From NCBI GenBank assembly GCA_934748015.1, contig CAKVHF010000001.1:124001-188000 (forward strand): a stretch of 64,000 bases of DNA. The letters run 5' to 3'. Shown here one piece after another: positions 45,274 to 54,330 of this stretch. How positions within the stretch are numbered: the stretch's first letter is position 1; the number at the start of each line of letters is the position of its first letter. This DNA is from an uncultured Clostridia bacterium. Its GTDB lineage: Bacteria; Bacillota; Clostridia; Christensenellales; UBA1242. Made by a program: the position numbers and the translations under genes. A model generated the notes under the pieces. The model made no database searches and was not told the origin of the DNA. It was given only the letters and a program-made list of their open reading frames with translations.

Positions 45274-45864
45274 ATGGATGAAAAGAGTAGTAATAGCAAG
45301 GGTTCTAAATTTCTGTCTAGCCTAAGACAAGCTGTTGCTGGGATGCCTACTGGCAAGAAAATCAAACTATTGTTGCTTATCATTGTTCTTATTGTGCTTG
45401 CGGTTGTGTACATCAATTATACTAGTGTTAGTTCTGAGACAAGCAGTTCTGGCAAGAGTAACTCAACGCCAACGTCATCTGGATCAACTTACTACGTCAG
45501 TAGCCTAGAATATTGTAACAAGTTGGAACAGAAGTTAAAAAGTGTATTATCTTCTTACAATGGTATCGGCAATGTTGAAGTTATGATAACGCTAGATTCT
45601 AGTATGGAGCTTATATTGGCTGAGAGTAGCGAAGCTAAGAATAGTGCTGGGGTAAGCGGAATGGTTGAGGTTTCTAGCCCAATCCTTATAGACACAGCAT
45701 CAGGAGAAGCACCACTTGTCGTAAAAGAGATTTTGCCTCAGATCAAAGGGGTGCTTATAGTATGTACGGGTGCAACAGTTGCGGATAGGTTAGCGATTAC
45801 TCAAGCAGTGCAATCTTTGCTTAATATCAATGTTTCAAAAATTCAAGTTTTGTCCGGAAATTAA
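45274..45864 (+). CDS. spoIIIAG: Stage III sporulation protein AG
   Basis: 196 residues. Cytoplasmic start, one membrane helix (~29-48), a Ser/Thr-rich linker and a ring-building domain (~75-196) with LEQKLKSVLSSYNGIGNVEVMITL and IKGVLIVCTGA. Forms a large ring in the intermembrane space of the forespore. ATG 45274 is 9 nt behind AAAGGA; a TTG at 45271 is also in frame. Confidence 0.92.
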   Translation: MDEKSSNSKGSKFLSSLRQAVAGMPTGKKIKLLLLIIVLIVLAVVYINYTSVSSETSSSGKSNSTPTSSGSTYYVSSLEYCNKLEQKLKSVLSSYNGIGNVEVMITLDSSMELILAESSEAKNSAGVSGMVEVSSPILIDTASGEAPLVVKEILPQIKGVLIVCTGATVADRLAITQAVQSLLNINVSKIQVLSGN

Positions 45865-45890
45865 AAAAATATAAATAGGAGAATTAAATT

Positions 45891-46379
45891 ATGTCTAAGA
45901 AAAAAAGATTTTTTATCATTACTGCATTTTGCCTACTTTTGTTAGTTACAGGAACAATCAATGTTCTAGTTAATAATTCTATCATTAGCAAGGATAGATC
46001 TACACCTACAGATGCTACAGTTGTTACAGCAGGTAACTTCTTCACCAACTATCGTACTAACCGAACCAGTACCAGAAATGAAGAATTGTTGTGTCTAGAT
46101 GCTATTATTGCCAGCTCAACTTCCAGTACTGAAGCGATTGCTAATGCTGAAAAAGAAAAAATCAAACTTGTTTCTGCTATGGAGTCAGAAATGACCATTG
46201 AGGGACTTATTAAGGCTAAAGGCTTTGAGGATGTAATTATCTCTGACCTTAACAACAGTATTACTGTTATCGTTAAGAGTGCTGAACTTAATAAGGCAGA
46301 GGTTGCACAGATAGTTGATGTGGTTCAAAATCAAACAACCTATGATATCGAAAATATCAAAATAATCCCAGTTGAATAG
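45891..46379 (+). CDS. spoIIIAH: Stage III sporulation protein AH
   Basis: 162 residues. One N-terminal membrane helix (~6-28), a linker and an extracytoplasmic EscJ/PrgK-like ring domain (EGLIKAKGFEDVIISDLNN, QTTYDIENIKIIPVE). In B. subtilis it contacts SpoIIQ from the forespore; no spoIIQ gene is in this window. GGAG precedes the ATG; a terminator follows. Confidence 0.92.
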   Translation: MSKKKRFFIITAFCLLLLVTGTINVLVNNSIISKDRSTPTDATVVTAGNFFTNYRTNRTSTRNEELLCLDAIIASSTSSTEAIANAEKEKIKLVSAMESEMTIEGLIKAKGFEDVIISDLNNSITVIVKSAELNKAEVAQIVDVVQNQTTYDIENIKIIPVE

Positions 46380-46411
46380 TATATTTTATTGCAATAAATG
46401 TTTAGAAAGTA

Positions 46412-46450
46412 AAGGCGTTATCAAAAAGTTAAGATAATGCCTTATTTCTT
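46412..46450 (+). terminator. Terminator of the spoIIIA operon
   Basis: 11-bp stem (46412-46422 with 46433-46443, one G-T pair), 10-nt loop, then ATTTCTTTG, a moderate T-run. Confidence 0.65.
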
Positions 46451-46499
46451 TGCTATATTGTTGTAGACAAAAAATTTAATGAAAAGTCAAATCAAGTAA

Positions 46500-46528
46500 T
46501 TGCATTAATATTGATTATATGATATTAT
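46500..46528 (+). promoter_or_regulatory. Sigma-A promoter before the Asp23-nusB-xseAB genes
   Basis: TTGCAT (46500-46505), 17 nt, TATTAT (46523-46528). Confidence 0.5.
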
Positions 46529-46665
46529 ATACATGATATTTGTTGCAAAAATGCATAAATTACAATAAGTATATTGGGTATAAGGCATTTGAAAACATTT
46601 TGGCTAAATTAGTCAATCTGTTTTTGCAACCAAGCAAAAACTTCTCGAAAAATGGGGTGACAAAT

Positions 46666-47043
46666 ATGTCTAATAACGAAATCAAATTGAGACCAACCAA
46701 AGGAAAAATAACATTTAATGACAACATAATATTATCAGTTATCAACCTTGCAACCAAGGAGATAGCAGGTGTTAGTTCGATCAACAATAAGTATATGAAC
46801 ATCTTGAAGAGATGGTTTAGTAAGAACTACGCAGAGGGAGTTAAAATATCATATCTTAACAACTCAATGACAGTAGATGTGTACATCAATGTATACTTTG
46901 GATACAATGTGTCTGAGATAGCATATAGAGTACAGGAGAACATTAAAAATAGTATTGCATCCATGATCGATATCAATATTGATAAGATCAATGTGCATGT
47001 CATCGGGGTTGACTTCTCTAAGTCAGAGGATTCGGATGTATAA
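46666..47043 (+). CDS. Asp23/Gls24 family envelope-stress protein (YqhY-like)
   Basis: 125 residues. Asp23 pattern: KGKITFNDNIILSVINLATKEIAGVSSI, VKISYLNNSMTVDVYINVYFG and VAYRVQENIKNSI-like VSEIAYRVQENIKNSIASM. In B. subtilis YqhY sits just before nusB and has been linked to control of fatty-acid synthesis; accBC, normally beside it, is absent here. The start at 46666 follows GGGGTG; an upstream ATG at 46540 would add 42 residues without family support. Confidence 0.88.
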   Translation: MSNNEIKLRPTKGKITFNDNIILSVINLATKEIAGVSSINNKYMNILKRWFSKNYAEGVKISYLNNSMTVDVYINVYFGYNVSEIAYRVQENIKNSIASMIDINIDKINVHVIGVDFSKSEDSDV

Positions 47044-47174
47044 TGATATGTCACTCTTGTTATTAAAGAAATTATGTACTTTTAGTGCTTTTTGACAAGT
47101 GTGACATTTTTTGTTTGTTGTATATATTGGTAGCAAAGCCCAACAAGAATAATAAATAAATGGAGTAAATAAAC

Positions 47175-47621
47175 ATGGGAAGAAAGAATGTAAGAGATGT
47201 TCTGTTTAAGTTGATTTTCGAAAATCTTTTTGTAGAGGCTAGTGATAGTATCACTTATGAAGAGTTTTTGCGTGGTGAGACACTTGACTTTGGTGGTGCT
47301 ACTTTTGCCATAAGCGATCTTAGTGAGGAAGATGCACAATTCTTGAAAGACAATTATTTGAGTGTATTGAAGAATAAGACAGAGGTTTTGAATATAATTG
47401 CCAAGCACATCTCTGGCTACACCATTGACAATATGTTCAAGATAGATCTAGCCATACTTATGCTTGCGGTTAACGAGATCCTTTATTACAAGGAAACGCC
47501 AGTTAAAGTCGTTGTTAATGAGGCTGTAGAATTGGCTAAGAAATACTCAACAGACCGCAGTTCTGGCTTTATTAATGGTATTTTGGCTGGAATTATTAAG
47601 GATTTAGATATTAAGGAATAA
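47175..47621 (+). CDS. nusB: Transcription antitermination factor NusB
   Basis: 148 residues, all helical; acts with NusE/S10 on rRNA operon transcription. RKNVRDVLFKLIFENLF start, IDLAILMLAVNEILYYKETPVKVVVNEAVELAKKY split by family-conserved residues, and GFINGILAGI. GGAG precedes the ATG. Its stop is 1 bp before xseA. Confidence 0.94.
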   Translation: MGRKNVRDVLFKLIFENLFVEASDSITYEEFLRGETLDFGGATFAISDLSEEDAQFLKDNYLSVLKNKTEVLNIIAKHISGYTIDNMFKIDLAILMLAVNEILYYKETPVKVVVNEAVELAKKYSTDRSSGFINGILAGIIKDLDIKE

Positions 47622-47622
47622 C

Positions 47623-48804
47623 ATGGATAACGCAATTTCGGTTACACAAGTTAATAATTATATTAAGAATATTTTTGATGCAGAATTGATGCTTCAAAAT
47701 ATTTTTGTGTACGGCGAAATTGGGGCATACAAGATAACTAACGGAATTGCGTATTTCAACCTAAAAGATGAGAATTCGCTGATATCATGCGTGCTATTTG
47801 GTGCTAACAATTTTCCTATGTTTGATGTAGGTGATCAGGTTGTGGTGCGTGGCAGTGTCAGTTATTATGCCAAGGGTGGCAAACTTAACCTAAATGCAGT
47901 TAGTATAGAGAGATTTGGGATAGGACTACTTTATCAAAAGTTTTTGGAATTAAAACAAGAGCTTGAGAATTTAGGATATTTTGATCCTAGTCACAAAAAA
48001 CCACTTCCCGCAAGGGTCAAACGAATAGGAGTTGTTACAAGCGAGACTGGTGCAGTTATTAGAGATATAATAGATGTCACAACTAGACGAAATAATAGTG
48101 TGGATATAGTGTTGTATCCTGTCAAAGTCCAAGGACTGGGTGCAGAGAAAGAGATTGCTAGCGGAATAGATTTCTTCTCAAATTATGACAAGGTAGATGT
48201 TGTTATTGTAGCAAGAGGTGGCGGAAGCCTAGAGGATCTTCAGCCATATAATACAAGGATTGTTGCAGATGCGACATATAGGTGCAACAAGCCTATAGTT
48301 AGTGCCGTAGGACACGAGACCGATTTTACTATTATAGACTTTGTATCTGACCTTAGAGCCCCAACACCGTCTGCAGCGGCAGAATTGGTCGTTAACCTTA
48401 AGAGTGACGATGTTGATAGATTAGTAGCTTACTTGGATGAAATATCAGACAAAGTTACTAAGAAATGCAATAACAAGATACAAGAACTTAATTTTGCCAA
48501 TATGATGATAGCAAAATCATTTGATGCAAAATTAAACAGCAAAAGAAATATTTTGACTAAAAGCCTTAATTTGCTAGAAAAAACAATGCTAGAAAAGATC
48601 AATATGTATGCGGAAGACTTGCATAAGACCAAATTGAAACTTTCGACATACGACACGAAGACGATATTAAATAATGGCTATGTGCGTGTTTACAACAATG
48701 GCAAGATAGTCAAAAGTGCAAAAAATGTGCATATATCCGATCCGCTAGACCTTATGTTTGGCGATGGATGTGTGTCAGCGACTGTATCTAACATAAGGAG
48801 ATAA
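47623..48804 (+). CDS. xseA: Exodeoxyribonuclease VII large subunit
   Basis: 393 residues. N-terminal OB-fold (VYGEIGAYKITNGIAYFNLKD), central catalytic region with RIGVVTSETGAVIRD, VIVARGGGSLEDLQPYN and GHETDFTIIDFVSDLRAPTPSAAAE, then a coiled-coil C-terminus that binds the small subunit. Degrades single-stranded DNA. folD, which usually precedes it, is missing. Confidence 0.95.
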   Translation: MDNAISVTQVNNYIKNIFDAELMLQNIFVYGEIGAYKITNGIAYFNLKDENSLISCVLFGANNFPMFDVGDQVVVRGSVSYYAKGGKLNLNAVSIERFGIGLLYQKFLELKQELENLGYFDPSHKKPLPARVKRIGVVTSETGAVIRDIIDVTTRRNNSVDIVLYPVKVQGLGAEKEIASGIDFFSNYDKVDVVIVARGGGSLEDLQPYNTRIVADATYRCNKPIVSAVGHETDFTIIDFVSDLRAPTPSAAAELVVNLKSDDVDRLVAYLDEISDKVTKKCNNKIQELNFANMMIAKSFDAKLNSKRNILTKSLNLLEKTMLEKINMYAEDLHKTKLKLSTYDTKTILNNGYVRVYNNGKIVKSAKNVHISDPLDLMFGDGCVSATVSNIRR

Positions 48805-48810
48805 ATAATT

Positions 48811-49017
48811 ATGGAATTTGATAAAGAATTTGACAAATTAAAGAAGATTTCGCAAGAATTGGAGAGCGATAGCATAACTTTGGACGAATCGGTTGCTAAA
48901 TACACTGAAGCATGTGAAATAATCGAGAGTTGTGTTGGAGAACTAGCCAAAGTCAAAGGAAATGTGACTGTACTAAGAAACAAAATAGAAGATATGATAG
49001 AAGAAAATTTGGAATAA
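48811..49017 (+). CDS. xseB: Exodeoxyribonuclease VII small subunit
   Basis: 68 residues, helical hairpin with FDKLKKISQELESDSITLDESVAKYTEAC split in the family pattern and a coiled second half. Six bp behind xseA; AGGAG before the ATG. Confidence 0.92.
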   Translation: MEFDKEFDKLKKISQELESDSITLDESVAKYTEACEIIESCVGELAKVKGNVTVLRNKIEDMIEENLE

Positions 49018-49047
49018 TTGAAAGATAAACAGTTTTGGGAGAAAAAT

Positions 49048-50721
49048 ATGAGAATATCAAAGATGTTTTTTAAAACATATAAGGAAAATCCACAAGATGC
49101 AGAGATCAAAAGCCATCAACTGATGGTAAGAGCGGGATATATCAAAAAGCAGACAGCAGGTGTATATGTTTTCTTGCCTCTTGGGGTTAAAGTTTTGCGT
49201 AATTTGTGCAATATAATAAGGGAAGAAATGGACAAAGCAGGTTCTATTGAGATGCAAATGTCAAGTCTACTTCCTATAGAAACATATGCTGGCAGAATAG
49301 AGCATTTTGGCAAAGATATGTTTAGACTTACAGATAGATCAAGCAAAGAGATGTGCCTAGGCCCATCACACGAAGAGCCTTTTACTATGGTAGTAAGAGA
49401 TGCTATAACTAGTTACAAGCAATTGCCACTGATGTTATATCAGATCCAGACCAAGTTTAGAGATGAGGTTAGACCTAGATTTGGACTAATGCGTGGCAAA
49501 GAGTTCCTTATGAAAGATGCGTATAGTTATGACACAGACATGGCTGGACTAGATAAGTCTTACAATCTTATGGCAGAAGCATACAAGAAGATCTTTAACA
49601 GATTGGGACTAGATTTTGTTATAGTTAATGCAGACAATGGTTCTATGGGTGGTAATGCATCACAGGAATTTATGGTTAAGTCCAATATCGGTGAGGATGA
49701 AATCATTGTGTGCGATTGCGGTTATGCAGCCAATACTGAGAAGGCAGAATGTAACTTTGTGGCAGAGGATAATAGCAAAGTTGTTAAATTGCAAAAGAAT
49801 TTGATACATACTCCAGATCTTAAGACAATAGAGGATGTTACTAAGCCACTTAATAAGCATGCTAAAGATTTGCTTAAGGCAGTTGTGTACAAGGTTGACG
49901 ATAAGGATATAGTTGTAGCGCTAGTTCCTGGTGACAGAGAAGTTGAGGAAACTAAACTTATCAGAGTTGTGGGTGGTATCAATATTGAGATGGCGTCTAT
50001 CGAGGATATTGCAGGCATTGGTTCAGTTGCTGGATTTGTTGGTGCATTTGGACTAAAGAACTGCAAGGTTGTTGCGGATAATTCTGTTAAGAATATGGTT
50101 AACTTTATTATTGGTGCTAACAAAGCAGATTATCACTATGAGAACGCAAATCTAGAAGATCTAGATATAGACACATTTGCTGATATCAAGAAAGCACAAG
50201 CAGGCGATGTATGTACTGTATGTGGTAGACCTCTTAGGTCAATTAGAGGTATTGAGGTTGGACACATCTTTAAGTTGGGAACTAAATATACAGAAGAGAT
50301 GCAGTGTAAGTATCTAGATGTTAATGGCAAAAGTCAATATATGTTAATGGGATGCTATGGTATTGGTGTAACTCGTACACTTAGTGCAATGGTTGAACAA
50401 TTTGCTGATGATAATGGCATTGTATGGCCAGAGGAAATTGCTCCATACAAGGTTGAGATTGTTATTGCTAATATGAAATCAGAAGAGCAAGTAAATGCTG
50501 GTGAGAAGTTATATAAAGCTTTGCAAGACAGAAACGTTGAAGTATTGTTAGACGACAGAAGTGATGCAATTGGTGCTAAGTTGAAAGATGCTGAATTGAT
50601 CGGTGTATCCAATATCATTGTTGTAGGCAAGAATACTGCCGATGGCAATGCCGAACTAATAACAAGAAAGACTATGGATAGACATATTGTGTCTTTGAAC
50701 GATCTTGCCGAGATGTTTTAG
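49048..50721 (+). CDS. proS: Prolyl-tRNA synthetase, bacterial type
   Basis: 557 residues, class II synthetase of the long bacterial type with an editing insertion. Motif 1 (HQLMVRAGYIKKQTAGVYVFLPLG), motif 2 (YQIQTKFRDEVRPRFGLMRGKEFLMKDAYSY parts), the INS editing domain (~220-380, HYENANL region), motif 3 (GCYGIGVTRTLSAM) and an anticodon-binding domain. ATG 49048 follows GGGAGA and gives the family start MRISKMFFKTYKENPQDAE. In many Firmicutes proS lies between rseP and polC; here it has moved behind xseB. Confidence 0.95.
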   Translation: MRISKMFFKTYKENPQDAEIKSHQLMVRAGYIKKQTAGVYVFLPLGVKVLRNLCNIIREEMDKAGSIEMQMSSLLPIETYAGRIEHFGKDMFRLTDRSSKEMCLGPSHEEPFTMVVRDAITSYKQLPLMLYQIQTKFRDEVRPRFGLMRGKEFLMKDAYSYDTDMAGLDKSYNLMAEAYKKIFNRLGLDFVIVNADNGSMGGNASQEFMVKSNIGEDEIIVCDCGYAANTEKAECNFVAEDNSKVVKLQKNLIHTPDLKTIEDVTKPLNKHAKDLLKAVVYKVDDKDIVVALVPGDREVEETKLIRVVGGINIEMASIEDIAGIGSVAGFVGAFGLKNCKVVADNSVKNMVNFIIGANKADYHYENANLEDLDIDTFADIKKAQAGDVCTVCGRPLRSIRGIEVGHIFKLGTKYTEEMQCKYLDVNGKSQYMLMGCYGIGVTRTLSAMVEQFADDNGIVWPEEIAPYKVEIVIANMKSEEQVNAGEKLYKALQDRNVEVLLDDRSDAIGAKLKDAELIGVSNIIVVGKNTADGNAELITRKTMDRHIVSLNDLAEMF

Positions 50722-50741
50722 TAGATTATATAGACAATAGG

Positions 50742-50843
50742 AGCGTGTAGGTGTGCAGACTATTTCAGTCTGCACGCAAGCAATGGAAACATTTTTCCCT
50801 TGCTTGCTAATTGCGGTGTCCGCAATTCCTACACGCTTTTTTG
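50742..50843 (+). repeat. Clover-leaf palindromic element, copy 3, ending in a T-run
   Basis: Outer stem AGCGTGTAGG (50742-50751) with CCTACACGCT (50828-50837) and TTTTTT. Inside are three hairpins: 50753-50775 (9 bp), 50776-50807 (8 bp plus an inner 5 bp) and 50809-50827 (8 bp). It probably serves as the terminator of proS. Confidence 0.88.
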
Positions 50844-50978
50844 TATTATGTAGCTATGAAAAAAATTATAATAATACTAGTTTCTGAAAACTATAAAGAA
50901 AATTTATAAAAAGTGAATTTATTTGTTGTTAATATTGAAAAAATGCATAATTTTTGTTAAATAAAAACAACAATTTCT

Positions 50979-50992
50979 CGAACATTTTTTCG
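50979..50992. promoter_or_regulatory. Probable LexA box upstream of recN
   Basis: CGAACATTTTTTCG matches the Gram-positive LexA pattern CGAACNNNNGTTCG in nine of ten fixed bases, 19 bp before the recN -35 box. Confidence 0.5.
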
Positions 50993-51010
50993 AAAAATGT
51001 GAAATTCGTT

Positions 51011-51038
51011 TTGTAAAATCTTAAGGATGTTGTATAAT
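51011..51038 (+). promoter_or_regulatory. Sigma-A promoter of recN
   Basis: TTGTAA (51011-51016), 16 nt, TATAAT (51033-51038) with an upstream TG at 51031-51032. Start codon 34 nt downstream. Confidence 0.65.
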
Positions 51039-51071
51039 TGGGCTAATAATAAGAGTATAGAGGAAATTGTT

Positions 51072-52778
51072 ATGTTAACCAATTTGCATATCAAGAATTT
51101 AGCACTTATAGATGAAGTTAGAGTTAATTTTAGTAAAGGTTTTAATGTTTTTACTGGTGAAACTGGTGCGGGAAAGTCAATTCTTATAAGTTCTCTAGGG
51201 CTATTATTGGGCGGAAAGGCAGACAAGTCTTTGATCAAAGGCGGTTGCCAGTTTGCTAAGGTTGATGCAATGTTTGATGTGGAAGGTGACACTGATGTCT
51301 TTAGCCGATTATTTGACGAGATCGGTGTGGACAGAGAGGATACTATTTCACTTAGCAGAACAATCAATATTAGTGGTAAGTCCGAGTATAGGGTTAATGG
51401 TGAAATTGTTACACTCAATGTTTTCAAGAAATTTGCTAGCGAGTTACTGGATGTCTTTGGGCAACATGACAATCAGGAACTACTTGATAGACACAATCAT
51501 ATTTTGTTCTTAGATAAATATATCGGTAATAATGTTTTGCAATTGAAGAGTGTTTTGGCAGAGCAAATATCAGAATTAAATGCCATCAATCGCAAGATTT
51601 CGGCACTAGGTGGCGATGAAAGGCAAAGAGAAAGAGAAGTTGACTTGTTGAATTTCGAAATCAACCAGATTGAAGAGGCAAATTTGCGTCTAGGTGAAGA
51701 TGAGGAGCTAATAGGCAAGAGAACGATCTTACAAAATTCAGAAAAAATCAGCAGGGTGATGAACGAAGTCGTTGATAAGATTTTGGGTATTAATAATATC
51801 CCTATGACATTAAAGGATGTGGTTTCACAACTGGGGTCAATAACTGGACTAGATAAAGATATTGACCAATGTCGTGAGCGAACCCAGTCTGTTAGATGGG
51901 AAATAGAAGATATTGCTGGTACATTGCAAGCGTATGCACAGTCTATCAATTATGATGAGAACGAACTAAATAAGATCGAGGAGCGTTTAGATCTTATCAA
52001 TGGATACAAGCGAAAATTTGGCAACACTATTGAAGAGATTTTGGCGTATTATGACCAGTGCGTTGCAAAAAGGGAAGCACTGCTTAATTGTGATAAAGAA
52101 TTACAAGAATTGAATGAGGCAAAAAACAAACTTTTGATAGAAATCTTGGATGTAAGCAACAAGTTGCACAATTTGAGAATAAACAACAAGTCTAAGTTGG
52201 AACAAGAAATCGAAACAGAACTAAAAGAACTTGGCATGAAAAATGCAAAGTTTGTTATTGATATTGCTGGTGTATCTGATATTGCTAGTGTTGAAAAGAA
52301 TATTAATACTAACGGCTTGGATGTGGTAGAGTTTCTTTTTAGTGCCAATCTAGGTGTAGATGTTCGTCCACTTGACAAGATAATATCTGGTGGTGAACTT
52401 AGTAGATTTTCACTTGCTTTCAAGACAATAGTCAATACAGATAGCAACAACAAGACGTTGATTTTTGATGAGATTGATACAGGTATAGGTGGCAATACTG
52501 GCAGTGTTGTAGGTAAAAAGATTGCAAAAATTTCTAAACACAATCAGGTGCTTTGCATCACACATTTGGCACAGATTGCATCCTTTGGCGATAGCCATTA
52601 TAAGATAGTTAAGACGGAGGATGACGCACACACATACACCACAATTTATTACTTAAATGAGGAAGAAAGAGTAAGTGAAATTGCTCGTATGATTGGGAGT
52701 ATTTCTAACAACAATTTTGCTAATCTACACTCTATTGAATTAATAGCAGAATCCAACAAATACAAAGAGTCCATATAG
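51072..52778 (+). CDS. recN: DNA repair protein RecN
   Basis: 568 residues, SMC-like ATPase acting early in double-strand break repair. Walker A GETGAGKS (29-36), coiled coils (~160-370), signature ISGGELSRFSLAF and Walker B TLIFDEIDTGIGG, then VLCITHLAQIASF. ATG 51072 is 7 nt behind GAGGA and starts with MLTNLHIKNLALID as the family does. Probably damage-inducible through the upstream LexA box. argR and spoIVB, normal neighbours, are missing. Confidence 0.95.
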   Translation: MLTNLHIKNLALIDEVRVNFSKGFNVFTGETGAGKSILISSLGLLLGGKADKSLIKGGCQFAKVDAMFDVEGDTDVFSRLFDEIGVDREDTISLSRTINISGKSEYRVNGEIVTLNVFKKFASELLDVFGQHDNQELLDRHNHILFLDKYIGNNVLQLKSVLAEQISELNAINRKISALGGDERQREREVDLLNFEINQIEEANLRLGEDEELIGKRTILQNSEKISRVMNEVVDKILGINNIPMTLKDVVSQLGSITGLDKDIDQCRERTQSVRWEIEDIAGTLQAYAQSINYDENELNKIEERLDLINGYKRKFGNTIEEILAYYDQCVAKREALLNCDKELQELNEAKNKLLIEILDVSNKLHNLRINNKSKLEQEIETELKELGMKNAKFVIDIAGVSDIASVEKNINTNGLDVVEFLFSANLGVDVRPLDKIISGGELSRFSLAFKTIVNTDSNNKTLIFDEIDTGIGGNTGSVVGKKIAKISKHNQVLCITHLAQIASFGDSHYKIVKTEDDAHTYTTIYYLNEEERVSEIARMIGSISNNNFANLHSIELIAESNKYKESI

Positions 52779-52791
52779 GGCTCTTTTTGTT
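52764..52791 (+). terminator. Terminator overlapping the recN stop codon
   Basis: AAAGAG-CC (52764-52772) pairs with GG-CTCTTT (52778-52786), 5-nt loop, then TT. The stem starts inside the last recN codons. Confidence 0.75.
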
Positions 52792-53572
52792 ATTTTCTGG
52801 CTAACTTTTTTGCTAGGCATACAACACCCAATATCCACAATATTGAGGCAACTGTAATGTAATATATCTTATATCTAGTAGTTAAACTAAACAATAATAT
52901 TATTAGTCCAAAGTACAAATATTTTTTCCAGTTATTTGAGTTAAAAATTGTTTCTTTTACTTTACTCCAAGTTATTTTTTTTGGTTGTTCTATGCTTAGG
53001 TTATATTCCTGTAGGTTATCATTTTTGTTTTTGATATAGTCTTTGTATAAATTATTTATTGTCTTAATAACTATATTTTGTGACAAAAAAGTATTATCTA
53101 TTGTCTTATATGCACTATTGTCATACAAAAATACTATAAAAACGATTTTTTCATATTTTGATTTTATGTCTTTGATACATGCAGATAATGTATAGATATC
53201 TGCTTGCTCAACATGCGTTATTGGGTAGTATATTGTATTGTTGTCTTGAGATACAATATATTTTTTGTTGGGAAGTGTTTTTGTATTATCAATGTATTTG
53301 TTCATAAATTTGTTTACAGAATTTTGATCAGACAATAGCAGATATTTTTTTATAATATCTAAATTTTTTTCATCAGTTTTTTCAACCAGTTTTTGCTTAT
53401 TATTTTTGCGATTTTTAGTATAAATAATTAAGCAAAATATTAATCCAATAATAGCAGAAATCGATAGTAATGCAACTGGCTTTTTTGTAAAATAACTGAC
53501 CCATATAAATGAGACAACAAAGGTGCATATAAATATTAAAATATAGTAAATTATAGAATATACTTTTGTCAT
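52790..53572 (-). CDS. Membrane protein of unknown function
   Basis: 260 residues. Two N-terminal helices (~8-28 and ~33-50), a soluble, Lys/Asn/Tyr-rich middle (~55-205) containing an alpha-beta stretch (VEQADIYTLSACIKDIK, KIVFIVFLYDNSAYKTI), and two C-terminal helices (~212-228, 234-252). I do not recognise it; the middle might be a nuclease-like or regulatory domain but no motif is diagnostic. Convergent with recN, tail to tail. No clear ribosome binding site before the ATG, so the true start may differ. The gap 53573-53907 upstream holds only an AT-rich sequence and the tsaE -10 box (TATAAT at 53887-53892). Confidence 0.65.
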   Translation of the reverse strand: MTKVYSIIYYILIFICTFVVSFIWVSYFTKKPVALLSISAIIGLIFCLIIYTKNRKNNKQKLVEKTDEKNLDIIKKYLLLSDQNSVNKFMNKYIDNTKTLPNKKYIVSQDNNTIYYPITHVEQADIYTLSACIKDIKSKYEKIVFIVFLYDNSAYKTIDNTFLSQNIVIKTINNLYKDYIKNKNDNLQEYNLSIEQPKKITWSKVKETIFNSNNWKKYLYFGLIILLFSLTTRYKIYYITVASILWILGVVCLAKKLARK

Positions 53573-53907
53573 ATGTTAATTATTGCACCGATCGATAATG
53601 TTGAAACAATATGTAGTTTTGTTTTGCTTTTGTTTCGACAAATTAAACGTGTAATATGTGAGAATTGCTGGAGGGACAATAGTATATTAGTTTCCAATGC
53701 TTTGACTTGGTTCTGCTAGACTGTGATAAGTTTTTTTAGTATGATGCTTGGATATTATTTGATTACTTGTGTGTTCTAACTTTGCTAAACTATGTTACTA
53801 ACAATTGACTACATAGTCTATTAAGTGATAAAATAAGTAGGTTAATTATGAATTGCTAAAAAATATTTTTAGTTAATTTTTTAAATTATAATTTTTGTAG
53901 GTGCATA

Positions 53908-54330
53908 ATGGAATTGATTGCAAAAAATTTAAGATCAACTAAGAAGATTGCTAAGCAAATATCTAGAATGGTAGATGATTATTCTATCATTACTTTGACT
54001 GGTGATCTTGGTGCTGGCAAGACTACTTTTACTAAGTTTTTGCTTAAGTATCTTAAGGTCAAGGATATTGTGTCTAGTCCGACATTTACTATAGTTAAGA
54101 TGTATCATGTGGGCAAAGGTTGTATATCTCACTTTGATTTGTACAGGATTAATAATTCGGATGAGTTGCGGGAACTTGGTTTTGCAGAAATGCTGGATCA
54201 GTCCTATTTGTCCATTATAGAATGGCCAAGCGTTGCACAAGATTATTTGAATAGGAAGAGGTTGGATATAACTATCAAGTTTGATGACCAAATGAATAGA
54301 GTGTTTAATATAGAGGCGAGAAATGAATAA
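53908..54330 (+). CDS. tsaE: tRNA threonylcarbamoyladenosine biosynthesis ATPase TsaE
   Basis: 140 residues; ATPase of the t6A tRNA-modification complex. Walker A TGDLGAGKTT (31-40), SSPTFTIVKMYH, HFDLYRI and a C-terminal IIEWP. First gene of tsaE-tsaB-rimI; AGGTG precedes the ATG; overlaps tsaB by 8 nt. tsaD is not in this cluster. Confidence 0.94.
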   Translation: MELIAKNLRSTKKIAKQISRMVDDYSIITLTGDLGAGKTTFTKFLLKYLKVKDIVSSPTFTIVKMYHVGKGCISHFDLYRINNSDELRELGFAEMLDQSYLSIIEWPSVAQDYLNRKRLDITIKFDDQMNRVFNIEARNE

